From Prorocentrum cordatum (taxonomy: Eukaryota > Sar > Dinophyceae > Prorocentrales > Prorocentraceae), in NCBI GenBank assembly GCA_963575745.1, contig CAUYUJ010021037.1, forward strand, positions 105,001 through 169,000: a stretch of DNA of 64,000 nt, written 5' to 3'. Made by a program: the position numbers and the translations under genes. Shown piece after piece: positions 51,738-62,607 of the stretch (position 1 is the first letter of the stretch; every line of letters begins with the position of its first letter). Below the pieces are notes generated by a model. It was not told where the DNA came from. It searched no databases and saw only the letters and a list, made by a program, of their open reading frames with translations.

Positions 51738-52102
51738 GGGCCCAGGCTCTGGGTTCGCTGGGTGAGCCTGCATATAGGAGCTTGTAGGACCCCCGCAGCC
51801 CCATCACAGACGTGATTTCAGTAGGAGGGGTGGGAGGAGGAGCGTCAGGGGGAGGAGGAGAAAGGCGAGTAGGAGGAAGGAGGAGAAAGGCGAGTAGTAG
51901 GAGGAGGAGGAGGAGGAGGAGGAGGAGGAGGGGGAGGAGAAGGAGAAGGAGGAGGAGGAGGAGGAGGAGTAGAGGGGGAGCAGGAGGAGGAGGAGGTGGA
52001 GGAGGAGGCCCAGGCTCGGGGCGCTCGGTGAGCCTGCAGAGAGAGAGAGAGAGAGAGAGAGCCTCTGTGGGACCCCCGCGGCCCCGTCACAGACGTGATA
52101 TC
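51738..52102 (+). repeat. direct repeats flanking a (GGA)n tract
   Basis: GGCCCAGGCTC...GGTGAGCCTGCA...GGACCCCCGC-GCCCC-TCACAGACGTGAT occurs at about 51,738-51,815 and 52,005-52,102. Between them (51,830-51,999) lies GGA-rich DNA. The second copy contains an 11-fold GA repeat (52,036-52,060). The pair looks like a tandem duplication whose inner microsatellite has expanded. Confidence 0.7.
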
Positions 52103-52189
52103 GTCTGGAAATGTCGTCCAGCAGAGTTCGACCGCACCTCTTCACACAAACCCCCTCGCGCTGTGAGAAAAAATCGGGACGGGGGGTGC

Positions 52190-52325
52190 TCGCTATTTCT
52201 GGCCTCCGGGGGCCCTCGCCCGGCCTCGGGGCTGTCAAAAAACGACTCAGGATGAGAAACCGGTCCCGGGGAAGGTGTCCAGGCTCCTGCGGATCACGTC
52301 ATGAAGAACTGCGACGTCGGGGGTC
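52190..52325 (-). repeat. dispersed repeat family C, reverse
   Basis: GGCCTCCGGGGGCCCTCGCC, GGGGCTGTCAAAAAACGAC, TCAGGATGAGAAACCGGTCC and ACTGCGACGTCGGGGG are the complement of the family core. Confidence 0.65.
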
Positions 52326-52539
52326 TGAGTATTCACCCTTTCGTCCAGATGTCGTCCATACATATCGCCTGAATTTGCCGACCAAGTCCTGGGGAACCCA
52401 ACAGGTAACATTACCTCTACTCCCCAGACCTCTCCCAGGGTGCGTTCTGACCAGGATTTCGAGGCGAATCCAGCGGTGGCGACAAGGGCCTTCCAGGAGG
52501 GCCCACAAAGGGGGAAAATGAGGGATGGGTAGCAGTATG

Positions 52540-54148
52540 GGTACCTTTTCCTCCTCTCAAGCCCGACGTGATCTGGACGACACCCCCAAACGCCCAAGGG
52601 ATTGCGGCACCCCCCAAAGCTCGCCGTGGCTGGGACGTCCATTCCCCTGTGCGCATGTCTCGGTCTCTCGTGCGTGTGATTGCTCGCCCGATGGTCGAGG
52701 ATGCTGCTCGACGGTCCTCGCCGAGGAAGTGTGACTTGTCGTTGCGGGTCTTTGCGGATGATGTGAACAAAACGCACGTTGTCCGAGACTTCGATGAGGC
52801 GGTGGCCATCATCCGTGCTTCAGATGCATGTCTTGATCGTCGTATCCAGCAACACGGGATCTATCAGAGCCAGGGTAAGAAGACTGTGGTGCCGCACTTT
52901 GTGGGGGTAGGGGCCACCAGATTCACGCGTGTGGCATTCCAGGCTGCCCAGAGTGAAAGTCTTCCTGGGGTTGTTCTTCCTGTGGTGCCGTTCCTGGGGA
53001 CGCTATTTACTGCGAGTGGGTCCTGGTCTGCTGAAGTTGAGGCGCGGTGTGCTGCTATGACTAGAGGGTGGGCTCATATGAGACGCTTCTGGACCCAGTG
53101 TACGTAGTGGACGGCCAAGAAGATGGCTTTCCGCAGTAATATTGTGGGTGCGGCCTTTTCGGGCCTTACGGCGTTGGTCTTGGGTCAGTCTCAGGTGGCT
53201 CGTCTGGAATCCGTGTGCCTCAAGTACCTCAAAGTGCTGCTAGGTGGCGTGGCTAAGAAGATCCCAGCTGTTGCGGACGACGGGCGCGAGATCGTTATGT
53301 TCCGCACACCTCCAGCTGTACAGATTTGGAATAGTGCTGGCATAATTCCGTTGTCCTTGGAACTACGCGTGGGGAGACTGAAATAATGGCAGAACATCGC
53401 TCGGTCCCCTGGGTACCATGAACAACAGCTCGCGGCGGTGTTCGGGGAGCTCGAGTGTGAGTCGGAGGTTCAGTCGAGTCGTTCCTGGTTCCCTAGCTCT
53501 ATGATGTGTCCTAGGAGGACTGCTCGGACGAACCCGTGGGCCCGTCAGTTGTTCGAGGACGTCGAATCGATGCAGCAGACTGAGGAGGGGAGACAGGTCT
53601 TGGAGCTTCTGGAGGGGGGCTGCACGGGCATCTTCAGGGGGAACACTATGGGCTTCGAGGCGTTCCAGAAGTTAGACATGCAGCAGTTTAGAGCCGAGTG
53701 GATGTTTAGGTCAGTACCTCAGGAAACCCCTGTCGCGGAGCGCGAGGAGATTGCGGAGGGAGAGTTCGAATGTGAGCTTCTAGATGCTGATGGGCTGGTG
53801 TGTGGTCGTAGATTTCGCACGCGTCGTACGCTGCTTGTGCATCAGAGACAGGCCTGTGGAGGTCAGCACGGGATCTTGTCTGTTGTTGCGAAACTCACAA
53901 CCACGAATCAATGCAGTGCATGCTCCAGTACGTTTCGCTGCCGTGACACGGCTGTGCGCCATCTTGTCAATGCTTATCGAAATGGAAGATGTAGAGTGGA
54001 CAGTTCTAAGTGTGATCCGCTCATTGTTGACCCAGAAGTGCGTGTATGTCCTGAACGTCAGAGCCTTTTGCCTCTCTCTCGAGCTGTTGCACAGACACCT
54101 TGCTGTACACTTACCTGTGCCACTTCCAGAGTTTGTGTTGCATGTTGA
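52540..54148 (+). pseudogene. LINE fragment, element 4: reverse transcriptase from motif C and zinc fingers
   Basis: One phase runs from about 52,556 to 54,148 with stops at 53,105-53,107 (TAG) and 53,384-53,386 (TAA). It opens just before motif C, LRVFADDVNKTHVV, then has a Lys-Thr motif D (GKKTVVPHF), and FLGTLFTASGSW as motif E (primer grip). A thumb region with AALVLGQSQVARLESV follows. The C-terminal part has Cys/His pairs: FECELLDADGLVCGRRF...HQRQ and QCSACSSTF...HLVNAYRNGRC. Motifs A and B are absent, so the copy is 5' truncated, as is usual for LINEs. FADD in place of YIDD and the different zinc fingers suggest another lineage from elements 1-3. Confidence 0.75.
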
Positions 54149-55027
54149 CGCACGACCCTGCAGCGGCTTCGTCCGCCGCGAGCGGAGGCCCTGCGTCGAG
54201 GGCTGGGCCAAGCGAGGCGGCCCAGGAAGCGACGGCGGCCGACAAAAGCAGAGGGCCGCGCAGGAGTCGAGCCAGAAAAAAATCTAGCAATCAGAGCTAG
54301 AGGAGCTGGAGAACTTCGAGCCAGACCACATCCGCAAGACTGTGCCGGTCATGATAAAGCTCCTGCTGAATGTCACGATGAGGCAGAGGCAGCAGGAGTC
54401 GATCACCCTCATCACGTTGATCGGCCCAGAGTCCGCGGCCCCCGTGACTCAGTCCAGGGCGAGGGTCAAGGGCTGCGTCGAGGCGGTGCAGGACCTCCGC
54501 AATCGCGGCAAAGCAGAGGACGTGCAGAAGCTAGGGAGCATCAGTGTCGCGGCCTTGGTCGGGCTCGTGGAAGGCGTCGAGAGTGCTGGAGTGGCCGTCA
54601 GAGCGGCGAATTCCAAGAAGCTGCTGGAGTGGAAAGAGAGCCTCAATCAGAAGTCCCTGATGGCCGTGAGCGCGATGTTCCCCTTTGTGAAGAAGATTGG
54701 CACGGCGCCGATGAACCATGTCGAGAGAGTCCTCCAGTCCATGTTAGAGAGCGGGATGGACTTGTGAAGGGTACAGATGAGGAGTGCTGCTGCTGTCACT
54801 GCGATGTCTGCTGACATGAGGGTGCAAAGACAGGAGTATGGCGGAGGCAGCAGGGTGTCTTCCACGGGTGCGAGGTGCTCGAGGCCTTCTGCCGCTGCTG
54901 CCGCCGTGTCGAGAATGTCTGTGGGTAGCTCTCCTCCCCTTCCCGCTCGCCTCGAGCCTCCCTCGTCTCCTGGTCCTCCCCCGCTCAAGAGACCACGGAA
55001 TGTGGGTCAGAGAGTTTCGCGGTAGTG
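54030..55027 (+). pseudogene. element 4: helical C-terminal domain of unknown function
   Basis: After phase changes, a third finger-like stretch (LSLELLHRHLAVHLPVPLP) is followed by an Ala/Ser/Gly linker, then by a 141-codon frame at 54,342-54,767. That frame has VMIKLLLNVTMRQRQQESIT, then QDLRNRGKAEDVQKLGS and AMFPFVKKIGT. It is mostly helical in appearance. The same phase continues after the TGA at 54,765-54,767 to 55,024 with a Ser/Pro-rich tail. As I recall, dinoflagellate LINE proteins often carry a similar helical domain after the finger region, but I cannot check this. Function unknown. Confidence 0.45.
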
Positions 55028-55219
55028 GATTCGGCAACTCTGTCGCTGATGCTGCTGCCAGAGGTTAATGTTTCCATGGGTAGTGCAAGTGATGTTTGGG
55101 GTCGCTTGGCCCTGCAAACAGTGGGTAGGCTGTTGGCCTGAACTTCGCGGCTGCTAAGTCGGTCCTAGGGCTCGTTTTTCACGTTGAAATGGGTGTTGGC
55201 CCCGATAGGTGTCTGTCTG

Positions 55220-55335
55220 TCCTCCTCCCCCTCCCCTCCTTCTCCTCCTCCTCCTACTCCTCCTCCTCCTCCTCCTCCTCCTGTTCCTCCTCCTCCTCCT
55301 CCTCCTCCTCCTCCTCCTCCTCCTCCTCCCCCTCC
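55220..55335. repeat. (TCC)n tract
   Basis: TCC triplets downstream of element 4. The interval 55,028-55,219 between them has no recognised feature. Confidence 0.9.
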
Positions 55336-56019
55336 TCGTCCTCCTCCCGCTTGCGCTGCTCCAGGAGCTGCGACTGGGCAAGGGGTGGGGGGAGAGGGGT
55401 AACCTAGGGAAGTCTTCCGTTTTGAACCCCGCCCCCACCCCCCCCTGTTTTCTCGGCGGTGGATAGGGCGGGTCCTGAGACCACTTCCTCCTCCTCCCCC
55501 CGCCCCCCCTCCTCCTTCTCCTGCCGATCCCCCTCCTCCCTCTCCTCCGCGTTGCTGCGCGGCGGGTGCCGCGGGGGAAAAGAAAAGAGTTACCCCTTAT
55601 TGGTGGGACACCAGTCCGTGAATATGGCCGCCGAGAAGTTGAAAAGGCTCTGAAGACTTACCGCGGTTAACAAAACGAAGCCGGGACGAGGGTAAAATCG
55701 GGGGAGGATGAATCGAGCCGGCGGCTTTGGAGCATGTCTCGGTCGTCGGCGCGGCCTTCTCAGAACGTTCCGGAACGCTCTAGAAGGGACTTGTCCTCGC
55801 CCTAGCCCCGCACGAGCAAGGGGGGGACTACGCTTTCCTGAGCTTTCCTGCGCGCTGCCGCGTGCCTGCGCGATGCCGCAGCACGCACGCATAGGAATCG
55901 AACCATTCCAGTGGCGCTGATCGAAAAACTGCATGGGACTGGGCACGGGGGGGGCGCGGCAACGGACCCAGACATCCGGCGTCTCGATTTTTTCAAGACA
56001 CGGGGTGCCGACCTCGCGA
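55336..56019. other. no gene recognised
   Basis: Mixed GC-rich sequence with C-rich stretches; no domain or repeat partner identified. Confidence 0.4.
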
Positions 56020-56110
56020 CCACTTCCCCAGGACCGATTTTCCACCCCGAACCGCGTTTTGTTTCCGACGGTCCCGAGACCCGTTCAGGACCACGAGAGG
56101 CCGAAAACAA
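56020..56110 (+). repeat. dispersed repeat family C, partial
   Basis: CACTTCCCCAGGACCGATTT, then CCCCGAACCGCGTTTTG, CCGACGGTCCCGAGACCC and GAGAGGCCGAAAAC. Confidence 0.55.
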
Positions 56111-56302
56111 TGAAAAATCTCCGATGTGGATTACCTCCAGACGCCGGAGTTCTAAGGAGCGGGCTACGGAGAGGACAGGCGGAGGAACTCAAGCACGGTG
56201 CGGGGGCGGACTCGGGTAGGGACGGGGGCGGAAAGCGGGAGGGATGACGAAGAGCGGGCAGAAAACGCGGGGAGGGCGGGAGAGGGGGACGAGGGCAAGA
56301 AA

Positions 56303-56640
56303 TGAGGATGATGATGATGATGATGATGAAGATGATGATGATGATGATGATGTTCATGATGGTGATGATGAGGATGATGATGTTTATGCCGACGATGATG
56401 ATAACATGATACTGAACTTGCAAATAATGCTGATGATGCTGGTGACGGTGGTGATGGTGGTGGTGGTGATGGTGGCGATGATGATGGTAATGATGAAGAT
56501 GCGGGTGGTGATTGTGGCGATGATGATGGTAGTGGTGGTGCTGATGGTGGTGCTGATGGTGGTGATGATGATGGTGGAAATGATGATGCTGGTGGTGTTG
56601 GTGGTGACGATGGTGATGATGGTGGTGATGTGTTCTGATG
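56303..56640. repeat. (GAT)n/(GGT)n tract
   Basis: GAT, GGT and GAA triplets; the complement of the (CAT)n type found elsewhere. Asp/Val/Met or His frames are artefacts. Confidence 0.9.
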
Positions 56641-57133
56641 ATCAAGGATCGAAGAATGAGGGCGCTCGGCGAACGCGATGCGAAACCAAAACATGCGGCA
56701 CAACATGTCCGTGTCCTTGGCCTTCTTGCTCAGGTCGTCTTCGAGGGCTCCACATGAGCGACGATATCTCTCTATTGCTCGAAGAGTTACGAATTGCGCG
56801 CCCTTCTGCACACGCGTCCTTCCGGACGCTCAGATCGCGAGTGCATGCAGGTTCACGTGGACAGGACAGGAAGATGCCGCGCCTAGACGGCGCATCGAAC
56901 CCCCCTTAAAAACCCAAGAGCGCGCGAACAGGTGGCCTGCAAAAGTCAATTGTCGGGCCCCGACGGAGGGAGTGCGTAGTTTACGCCGCCTCCTTTTCTC
57001 GATCGATGGCTTTCGAGATGGCTTCAGAAGGGCCCGCAAGGCCTCCAGCAAACCCCCGTCCAACCCCGCTTTTCCATCCCCACCTCCACACCCGCCATCA
57101 AGGCAATTCGCCTGGCGATTGTTTTTGGATGGG
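56641..57133. other. no gene recognised
   Basis: Mixed sequence with short frames on both strands. Confidence 0.4.
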
Positions 57134-57161
57134 CTTGTGGAGATATTTGTTTGATCGCGAC
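57134..57161 (-). promoter_or_regulatory. conserved motif I, copy 2
   Basis: The plus strand reads CTTGTGGAGATATTTGTTTG then ATCGCGAC. Its left flank CGCCTGGCGAT-GTTT-TGGATGGG is also shared with copy 1 at 20.53 kb, so these two copies share about 60 bp. Confidence 0.4.
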
Positions 57162-57613
57162 TGCGAGCGGGCACCCGCGCGGCGTCGAAAGGTCAAGCGA
57201 AGCGCGAAGCCGTGCAAGTGCAAAGCAGCGGAACATGTGCAGGGCCACTGCGCAGAGGCGGCGCAAGAGCGACGAAAACGAGGCGAAGCAGGAGAGAGCG
57301 ACACGAACGAAGAAGAAAAACTATAACAAGAAAGCGAAGAAGGCGGAATAACGACAAAAGGAGCCAGAAAGACAAACACACGCGGCGCATCTCAGAGGCG
57401 AAGGACCGGGTAGGTGACCACCGGGGCCACGTTGTACACCGAGTACTTGCAACGAAATGGCGATCGGGTACTCAAGAGCCACGCCAGCCGTCAGACGTCG
57501 ATGGCCTCGAGCTCGTCAAAAACAAATGCCGAGCCGCGATCGTGCGCCAGCTGGCGGGGGGCCCAGATGCAGCCCGCGTCAACGGAGACCGTGTCCATGG
57601 AGGCGAGAGCCTG

Positions 57614-57650
57614 GCTTGTGGGGGTACGTTTTTTAGTCAGCGGCCGCAGG
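57614..57650 (-). promoter_or_regulatory. conserved motif I, copy 3
   Basis: The plus strand reads GCTTGTGGGGGTACGTTTTT then TAGTCAGCGGCCGCAGG. On the minus strand it stands 15 bp upstream of an ATG (57,598) that opens a 35-codon frame (MDTVSVDAGC...FDELEAIDV). That frame looks protein-like but is not recognised. Confidence 0.4.
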
Positions 57651-58600
57651 CGAGCGCGCCAGCGGCGTGTCCAGTAGAAGCGGGGCACGCAACGACGACT
57701 TAGCCTAAAACGACGGGGCGCAGACACACCTAAAGCGGCGGAGAGAGCCTCGCGCAGCATCTCGGCGGCGAACCCGCGAGTGGAAGGGGCTGGCTGTAAG
57801 CTGGAAAAAAAAAACAATACTGCCAGGGTGCACGTATGCAACGCGTAGGAAGCTGCAGGTAGTCGGGGGGACCGTCGACCAGGGGCAGCAGCAGACGTGG
57901 AATTAGATGCAAGGGCGCAAGCCCCTTGACAACAGCGAAGGTACCAGGGTGGCCGCAGCCAAGTGAACCGACTGTCGGAGGTCGAATTGGGTGCCCAGAG
58001 GGGACGCAAGCGTTGGCAGGCTGTGAAGTACCAGGGTGGCCGGGGCCAGGAGGTCCCACAGCAGCAGAATGCACAATTGCGAAGAGCAGCCAAGCTGCAG
58101 CGCGGCCAAGAGCGCGATCCGCGGTCGGCACACCAGGGATGGCGACAAACGCGGACGGACGGCGCGGGGGTGAACACCGGCACAGCAGCCGAGGTCGCGG
58201 CCGCGGCGCAGGGGAGCCACGAAGGTGCCTAGGATGAACCACAGGCGCCAATAGCCCTCACCCGAGAGGGAGGCGAACCGCGACTTGCGCGGAAAAGAGA
58301 AGCCAAGACCGGCGGGGAATGGCACCACCGAGCTGGCGAGGGAACCGGGAGCCCAGCCGCGGGGGGGCCACCCCGGCACGGGAGGGCGCCTGGGGGCGCG
58401 GGGGAGAGACGCGCCAAGAGCGTTTAACCGCGATTTGCGCGGGAAGGAAAACACGGCGATCGGCCGAGGGGGTGGGGGGCGGCGGGGCCAGCTGTCGAGC
58501 CTGCGCCGTGGCGGACAGCGGCTGCGTCCGGCCCGTTCCACGCGCCGCGATGCAGGGAGGCGCCGGGGAAGGCGGCAATCCTGACGCCGTGGCGCAGCCC
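57651..58600. other. no gene recognised; a short repeated block
   Basis: GTACCAGGGTGGCCG occurs at about 57,942 and 58,028. Otherwise mixed sequence; long minus-strand frames lack domains. Confidence 0.4.
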
Positions 58601-60014
58601 GTTTCTGGCCTAACGGGCCCTGCTTAATTAGGTGGGGACCCTCGGGCCGAACCTCCGCCCCCCTCTGGCCGGACGGGCCCTGGCTCTCCTTGAGAGGTTT
58701 GCTGGCCACCAGGGTTGCCCGTGGGGGCGCCAGGGTACGGACTGCGGAAACCAAGGGTGCCTCGATCGCCTGCGGGAGGGCGGGGAGGGCCAGTCGCACC
58801 CTGCCTGCCGGCCAAACGGGCCCAGTTCCACTTGGTGGGACCGGGGGCGCGGTGTACCCACCCCTTTCTGGCCCCACGGGCCCTGCCTCCCCGTGGGGGG
58901 CCTGATGGCCACCAGGGTCGCCCGCAAGGACGCCAGGACTTGGGCGTCGGGTGCTTGCAAGACCTGCCGGCCGCCAGGGGTGCACCCTTGGGCGCCAGAA
59001 CGCGGAGGTCGGATGCCATGGGTGCCTCGTTCGCCTGGGAGGGGAAGGGGAAGCCCCTCACTCCGCTTCCTACGGGCAACGGGCCCTGTTCCTCTTGTTG
59101 AAACAAATGAGGCTGTCGTCCCCCTTCCTCCAAACCTGACGGGCTCTGCTACCTCCGGTGAGCACTGATGCCCGCCAGGGTTGTCCGTGTGGACGCGTGG
59201 GCTCGACGTCGGACGCAGAAGGTGCCCCGCGTGCCTGCAAGAGGGAGGGGCGAGGCAATCCCCCCGCTTCCTTACGGCCAAACGGGCCCTGCCGGCAACC
59301 AGGGCACGGGGGGGGGAGCAGAGGGCCGCAGGAGGGGGGGGAGCGGGCGGGGGCAGTCAGGAATCGGCGGCATGGTGTCTTGTGTCGCGCGCGGCTGCTC
59401 CGCCTGGGCCTCGGCTGTTAGCCTCGTCCGAAACAGGGCGGACAGGGGGCAAGCCTTCCACGTCCGTCGGCGCGGGCTGTCGTCACGCCGCGCCGTCAGT
59501 CGGTCGGGGGGGGTGGGCGACAAGATCCGCTGTCGCTGCCTGCGCTGTGGCTGACGGCTGTCTCTTCTGGTCCGTTCCTCGCGCCTCGCTGCAGGGGGGC
59601 ACCTGGCACCCCTTGCCCGCGCCGTCTCTGCGGTTCGGGAATCGCTGCTGCAACTGAACCCAAAGACGCCGAGGTTCAGCGCGTCGCTCATGGCTCTCAC
59701 ATCGCAGATGCGCTTGCGGAAGGAGCGCAGGAAGCTGACGCAGGTTTGCTGTTCGTGTCGTCGCGGGTCGAATGCACCCTTGCTGTGCTGCTTGGCGAAC
59801 GCGTGCCAGGCGCCTGTGAACATCGCACCCAGGGTGGCTTGGAGCCGCTTTATCGTCTCGCCGGGGGTCTCCCCTGGGAGACCCCACTGGATGCAGCTGA
59901 TCTTGGTTCTACACAGCTGCTGTCCCGTGTCGGAGTTTACGGGTTCGGGCCCTTGGCGCGCGGCGGGCCTCGCTTCCCGAGGCGGGGTAGTCGGCGGCAG
60001 GTCCTTGGAGCGGC

Positions 60015-60048
<34 letters not shown>

Positions 60049-61990
60049 GCTGCTGCTACTGCTGCGTCCGCGGCGTCGGCGTCGCCAGGGGCCGGGTTTC
60101 GACCCAGGGGCGGCAGGGAAACTAGGAAGCCGCCAGTCGCCAGGGCCAGGCCGGGACTCCACCCGTTGCCAGGCGAACGCGCTGGAGGACCGTTGCGGCC
60201 TGGCCGTCGCCGTTCTTCGGTGCTCGAGCTCGCGCCGCTGCCAAGGAAGGAACGGCCAGGGTGCTGAGAGCCGGCCACGGGAGTGGCAGTAGGTGGTTGC
60301 CAATTCGCGCCCCTGCTCCAATTCCTGTGCCGGCCGCTTCCGTGCCCTCCCCGCGGGCGGCAGGCGCATCCTTCTCGTCGGGCTCATCAGGCTCCTGCTC
60401 CGCATGCTGCTCTCGCCTGCTACTCTGTGACAGCACCGCCTGGTTGGGCCCGCCGCCGGAGTCGCCTATGGTTTCGCGCGGCACGGCGGCTGCTCGGCGG
60501 GGAACGCCTGGCGAGGCCATGCGGGTCGGGGCGGGCCGTGCGGTTGGCCTCCACGCTGCGGGGATGATGCGGGTCGCTCTGGGCGCAAGCGCGTTGTCAG
60601 GCACCAGGCCTTTCGGGGCGTCCATCGCCATCCCCGACGACGCCCCGGCTTCGAGAGGGAGTGGCTGCGGCTCGCTATCCGCTCGGGCAGACTCGCTGCC
60701 AGAGGAAGGAGGGCGAATGGGCGCGAAGGTTTCTGTCGACAAACTGGTTTCTGCGGATGGCGTCGTTGTCCTGCCTCTGCAAGGCTGGTCCGTTGTTCCT
60801 AACGGGCCCAGCTTCTCTAGAAGAGGTCTGCTGGCTCGGACACTGGGATGCAAGGGTGCCTTGCTCGCCAAAGGACACAAGGAGGCAAGGGTGCAAGGGC
60901 ACCTCTTCGTCCGAATCGCGACGAACGTCTCCGTTCCCTTTTCTGGTCTAGCGGGCCCAGGTTCTCCTCGTGAGTCCGAGGTCACAACAGCTTCGTTCCC
61001 TACTGGCCTAACGGGCCCTGCCCCTGCTTCTCCTTGTGGGTCCGATGACACAACCGCTGCGTTCCCTTCTGGACTAACGGGCCCAGCTTCTCTTTGAGAG
61101 GTCTGCTGGCCGCCAGGGGTGTCCGCGAGGGCGTCCGGGCCTGGACAAGGGGAAGTAAGGGTGCCTTGTTCGCCAAGGGACACAGGGATGCCAAGGTGCA
61201 ACAGAACGTCTTCCAGACTGTCAAAACCGTGAGGAACGTCCGGGGATGCAAGGGTGCCTTCTTCGCCAAAGGACACAGGGACGCAAGGGTGCAAGGGCAC
61301 CTCTTCTTGACTGTCAACCCCGTTCCCTTCTGGCCTGACGGGCCCTCCTCCTCCTTGGGATCCGCCCCCTTCAGGCCTAACCGGCCTTGTCTCTTCTCTT
61401 GCGAGGTCTGCTGGCCGCCAGGGGTGCCCGGTAGGGCGCAAGGACTCGGACGTCGGAGGGTAGGGATGCCTCGGTCGCCTGTGGGAGAGGGGGAGCACAA
61501 GTGTGACTGGCTGCCAGTGAAAAGGAAGGGCTCGAGACATCACCACTTCCTTCTGCCCTAAAGGGGCCTATTTCAAATTGGAAGACCGATAAGACCGAAA
61601 CCACGTTCCCTTCTGGGCTAACGGGCCCTACTTCATCTTGTGAATCCGATGACGCAACCGTGGTTATCCCTGCTGGCCTAACGGGTCCTGCTTCGCTTGG
61701 AAAGGTCTGCTGGCCGCCAGGGTTGCCAGGTAGGGCATCGGGACTCGGACATCGGAGGGCACGAAGGTCAGCGTCGCCAGCGGGATGGTGAGGATGCTTT
61801 TGGGTCAACGGAGGGGTGCCCGCGAGGGCGTCAGGACCCGGACACGGGGAAGCAAGGGTGCCTTGTCCGCCAAAGGACACAGGGATGCAAGGGTGCAGGG
61901 GTACCTCTTCCTGACTGTCACCCCCAGTCCCTTCAGCTTCCGCAGCCTCCGCAGCTTCCGCCCGTTCCGCTTTCTTCCGCTGGTTCCGCC
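58600..61990 (-). repeat. module-repeat locus with GPVRPEGN-type frames
   Basis: Two modules recur. One contains AACGGGCCC with a T/C-rich flank (58,673, 58,870, 59,143, 60,804, 61,077, 61,620, 61,680). The other contains GGTCTGCTGGCCGCCAGGG or variants (58,706, 58,967, 60,825, 61,101, 61,407, 61,705). A third block, AAGGGTGCCTTG-TCGCCAAAGGACACA, follows several copies. On the minus strand they read GPVRPEGN, PLHPC-PVSFG and GTLASP repeats, in three phases. A (CTG)n tract lies at 60,013-60,065. It could be a decayed repeat-protein gene or a non-coding minisatellite. Confidence 0.55.
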
Positions 61991-62414
61991 GTCCGGGGAC
62001 GCTGCGAAGTGCCAGATCCTGCGCCGGAGGTCCCCCGGCCATCGTGGCGCCAGCCGCGAGGGCAGCGGCCTGCGCCAGCATGCCCGCAGCCATCCAGAGT
62101 GCCGCGCGAGCCGCGACCGCGGCGGCATCGGCACAGGCGGCAGCCGCAGCCGCCGCGTCAACCGCGAAGCCGACCGCGCCGGCGGGCGAAGCGGCCCTGG
62201 AGGCGGTGGCGGCAACAGGGGGCGGCGCGTCGCCAGGCGCGACGCCGCCTCGGCCGCGGGCCGCGGCAGGACCGCCGCACTCGCCGCGGAGCCAGGAAAG
62301 GCCAGGCGGCGGCAAGGCAACGGAAGCCGCGCGCGCGGCAGCGGCGCGCCGAAGGCGGCGGCGTCGGCGCGTGGCGGCGGAGCCAGTAGCCGCGGCGCCC
62401 GGATCCTCTGGCAT
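61377..62414 (-). pseudogene. candidate retrocopy with spliced-leader relic at its 5' end
   Basis: The ATG at 62,414 lies 47 bp after the tandem spliced-leader relic. The frame (345 codons) starts MPEDPGAAATGSAATRRRRR, continues Ala/Arg-rich, contains RNQRKKAERAEAAEAAEAEG, then enters the module-repeat region with EEVPLHPCIPVSFGGQG and GPVRPAGIT before stopping at 61,377. No domain is recognised. A spliced leader fused in genomic DNA means an mRNA was copied back, so this is likely a processed gene copy. Whether it is still expressed cannot be told; other phases are also open here because the DNA is very GC-rich. Confidence 0.4.
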
Positions 62415-62461
62415 GGCAAGCCGCGGCACGATGGCGGCAGAACCAGGTCGCGTCGACCAAC

Positions 62462-62497
62462 CTCGAGCCGAGATGGCTTGAGCCAGGTGGCTACGGA
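62462..62497 (-). other. tandem spliced-leader relic
   Basis: Reading the minus strand from 62,497: TCCGTAGCCACCTGGCTCAAG (one base short of the 22-nt leader), directly followed at 62,476-62,462 by CCATCTCGGCTCGAG, the leader without its first seven bases. This is the arrangement expected when an mRNA already carrying a leader relic is trans-spliced again at the AG inside the old leader, then reverse transcribed and reinserted. Confidence 0.85.
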
Positions 62498-62531
62498 ACT
62501 TGTGTGGATACTTTTTGGTCGCGGCCGCAAG
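62498..62531 (-). promoter_or_regulatory. conserved motif I, copy 4, abutting the spliced-leader relic
   Basis: The plus strand reads ACTTGTGTGGATACTTTTTG followed by GTCGCGGCCGCAAG. On the minus strand its last base is next to the first base of the spliced leader. Confidence 0.45.
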
Positions 62532-62607
62532 CGAAAAGCGCAGGCGGCGAAAGGGTGTCCGGGCCGACGGGCAAACCTAATTAGCTGCAGGGCGCAGCGC
62601 GAGCCGG

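Noticed and set aside
56165-56178. GGCTACGGA as another spliced-leader relic
   Set aside because: Only nine bases match; the rest of the leader is not there.
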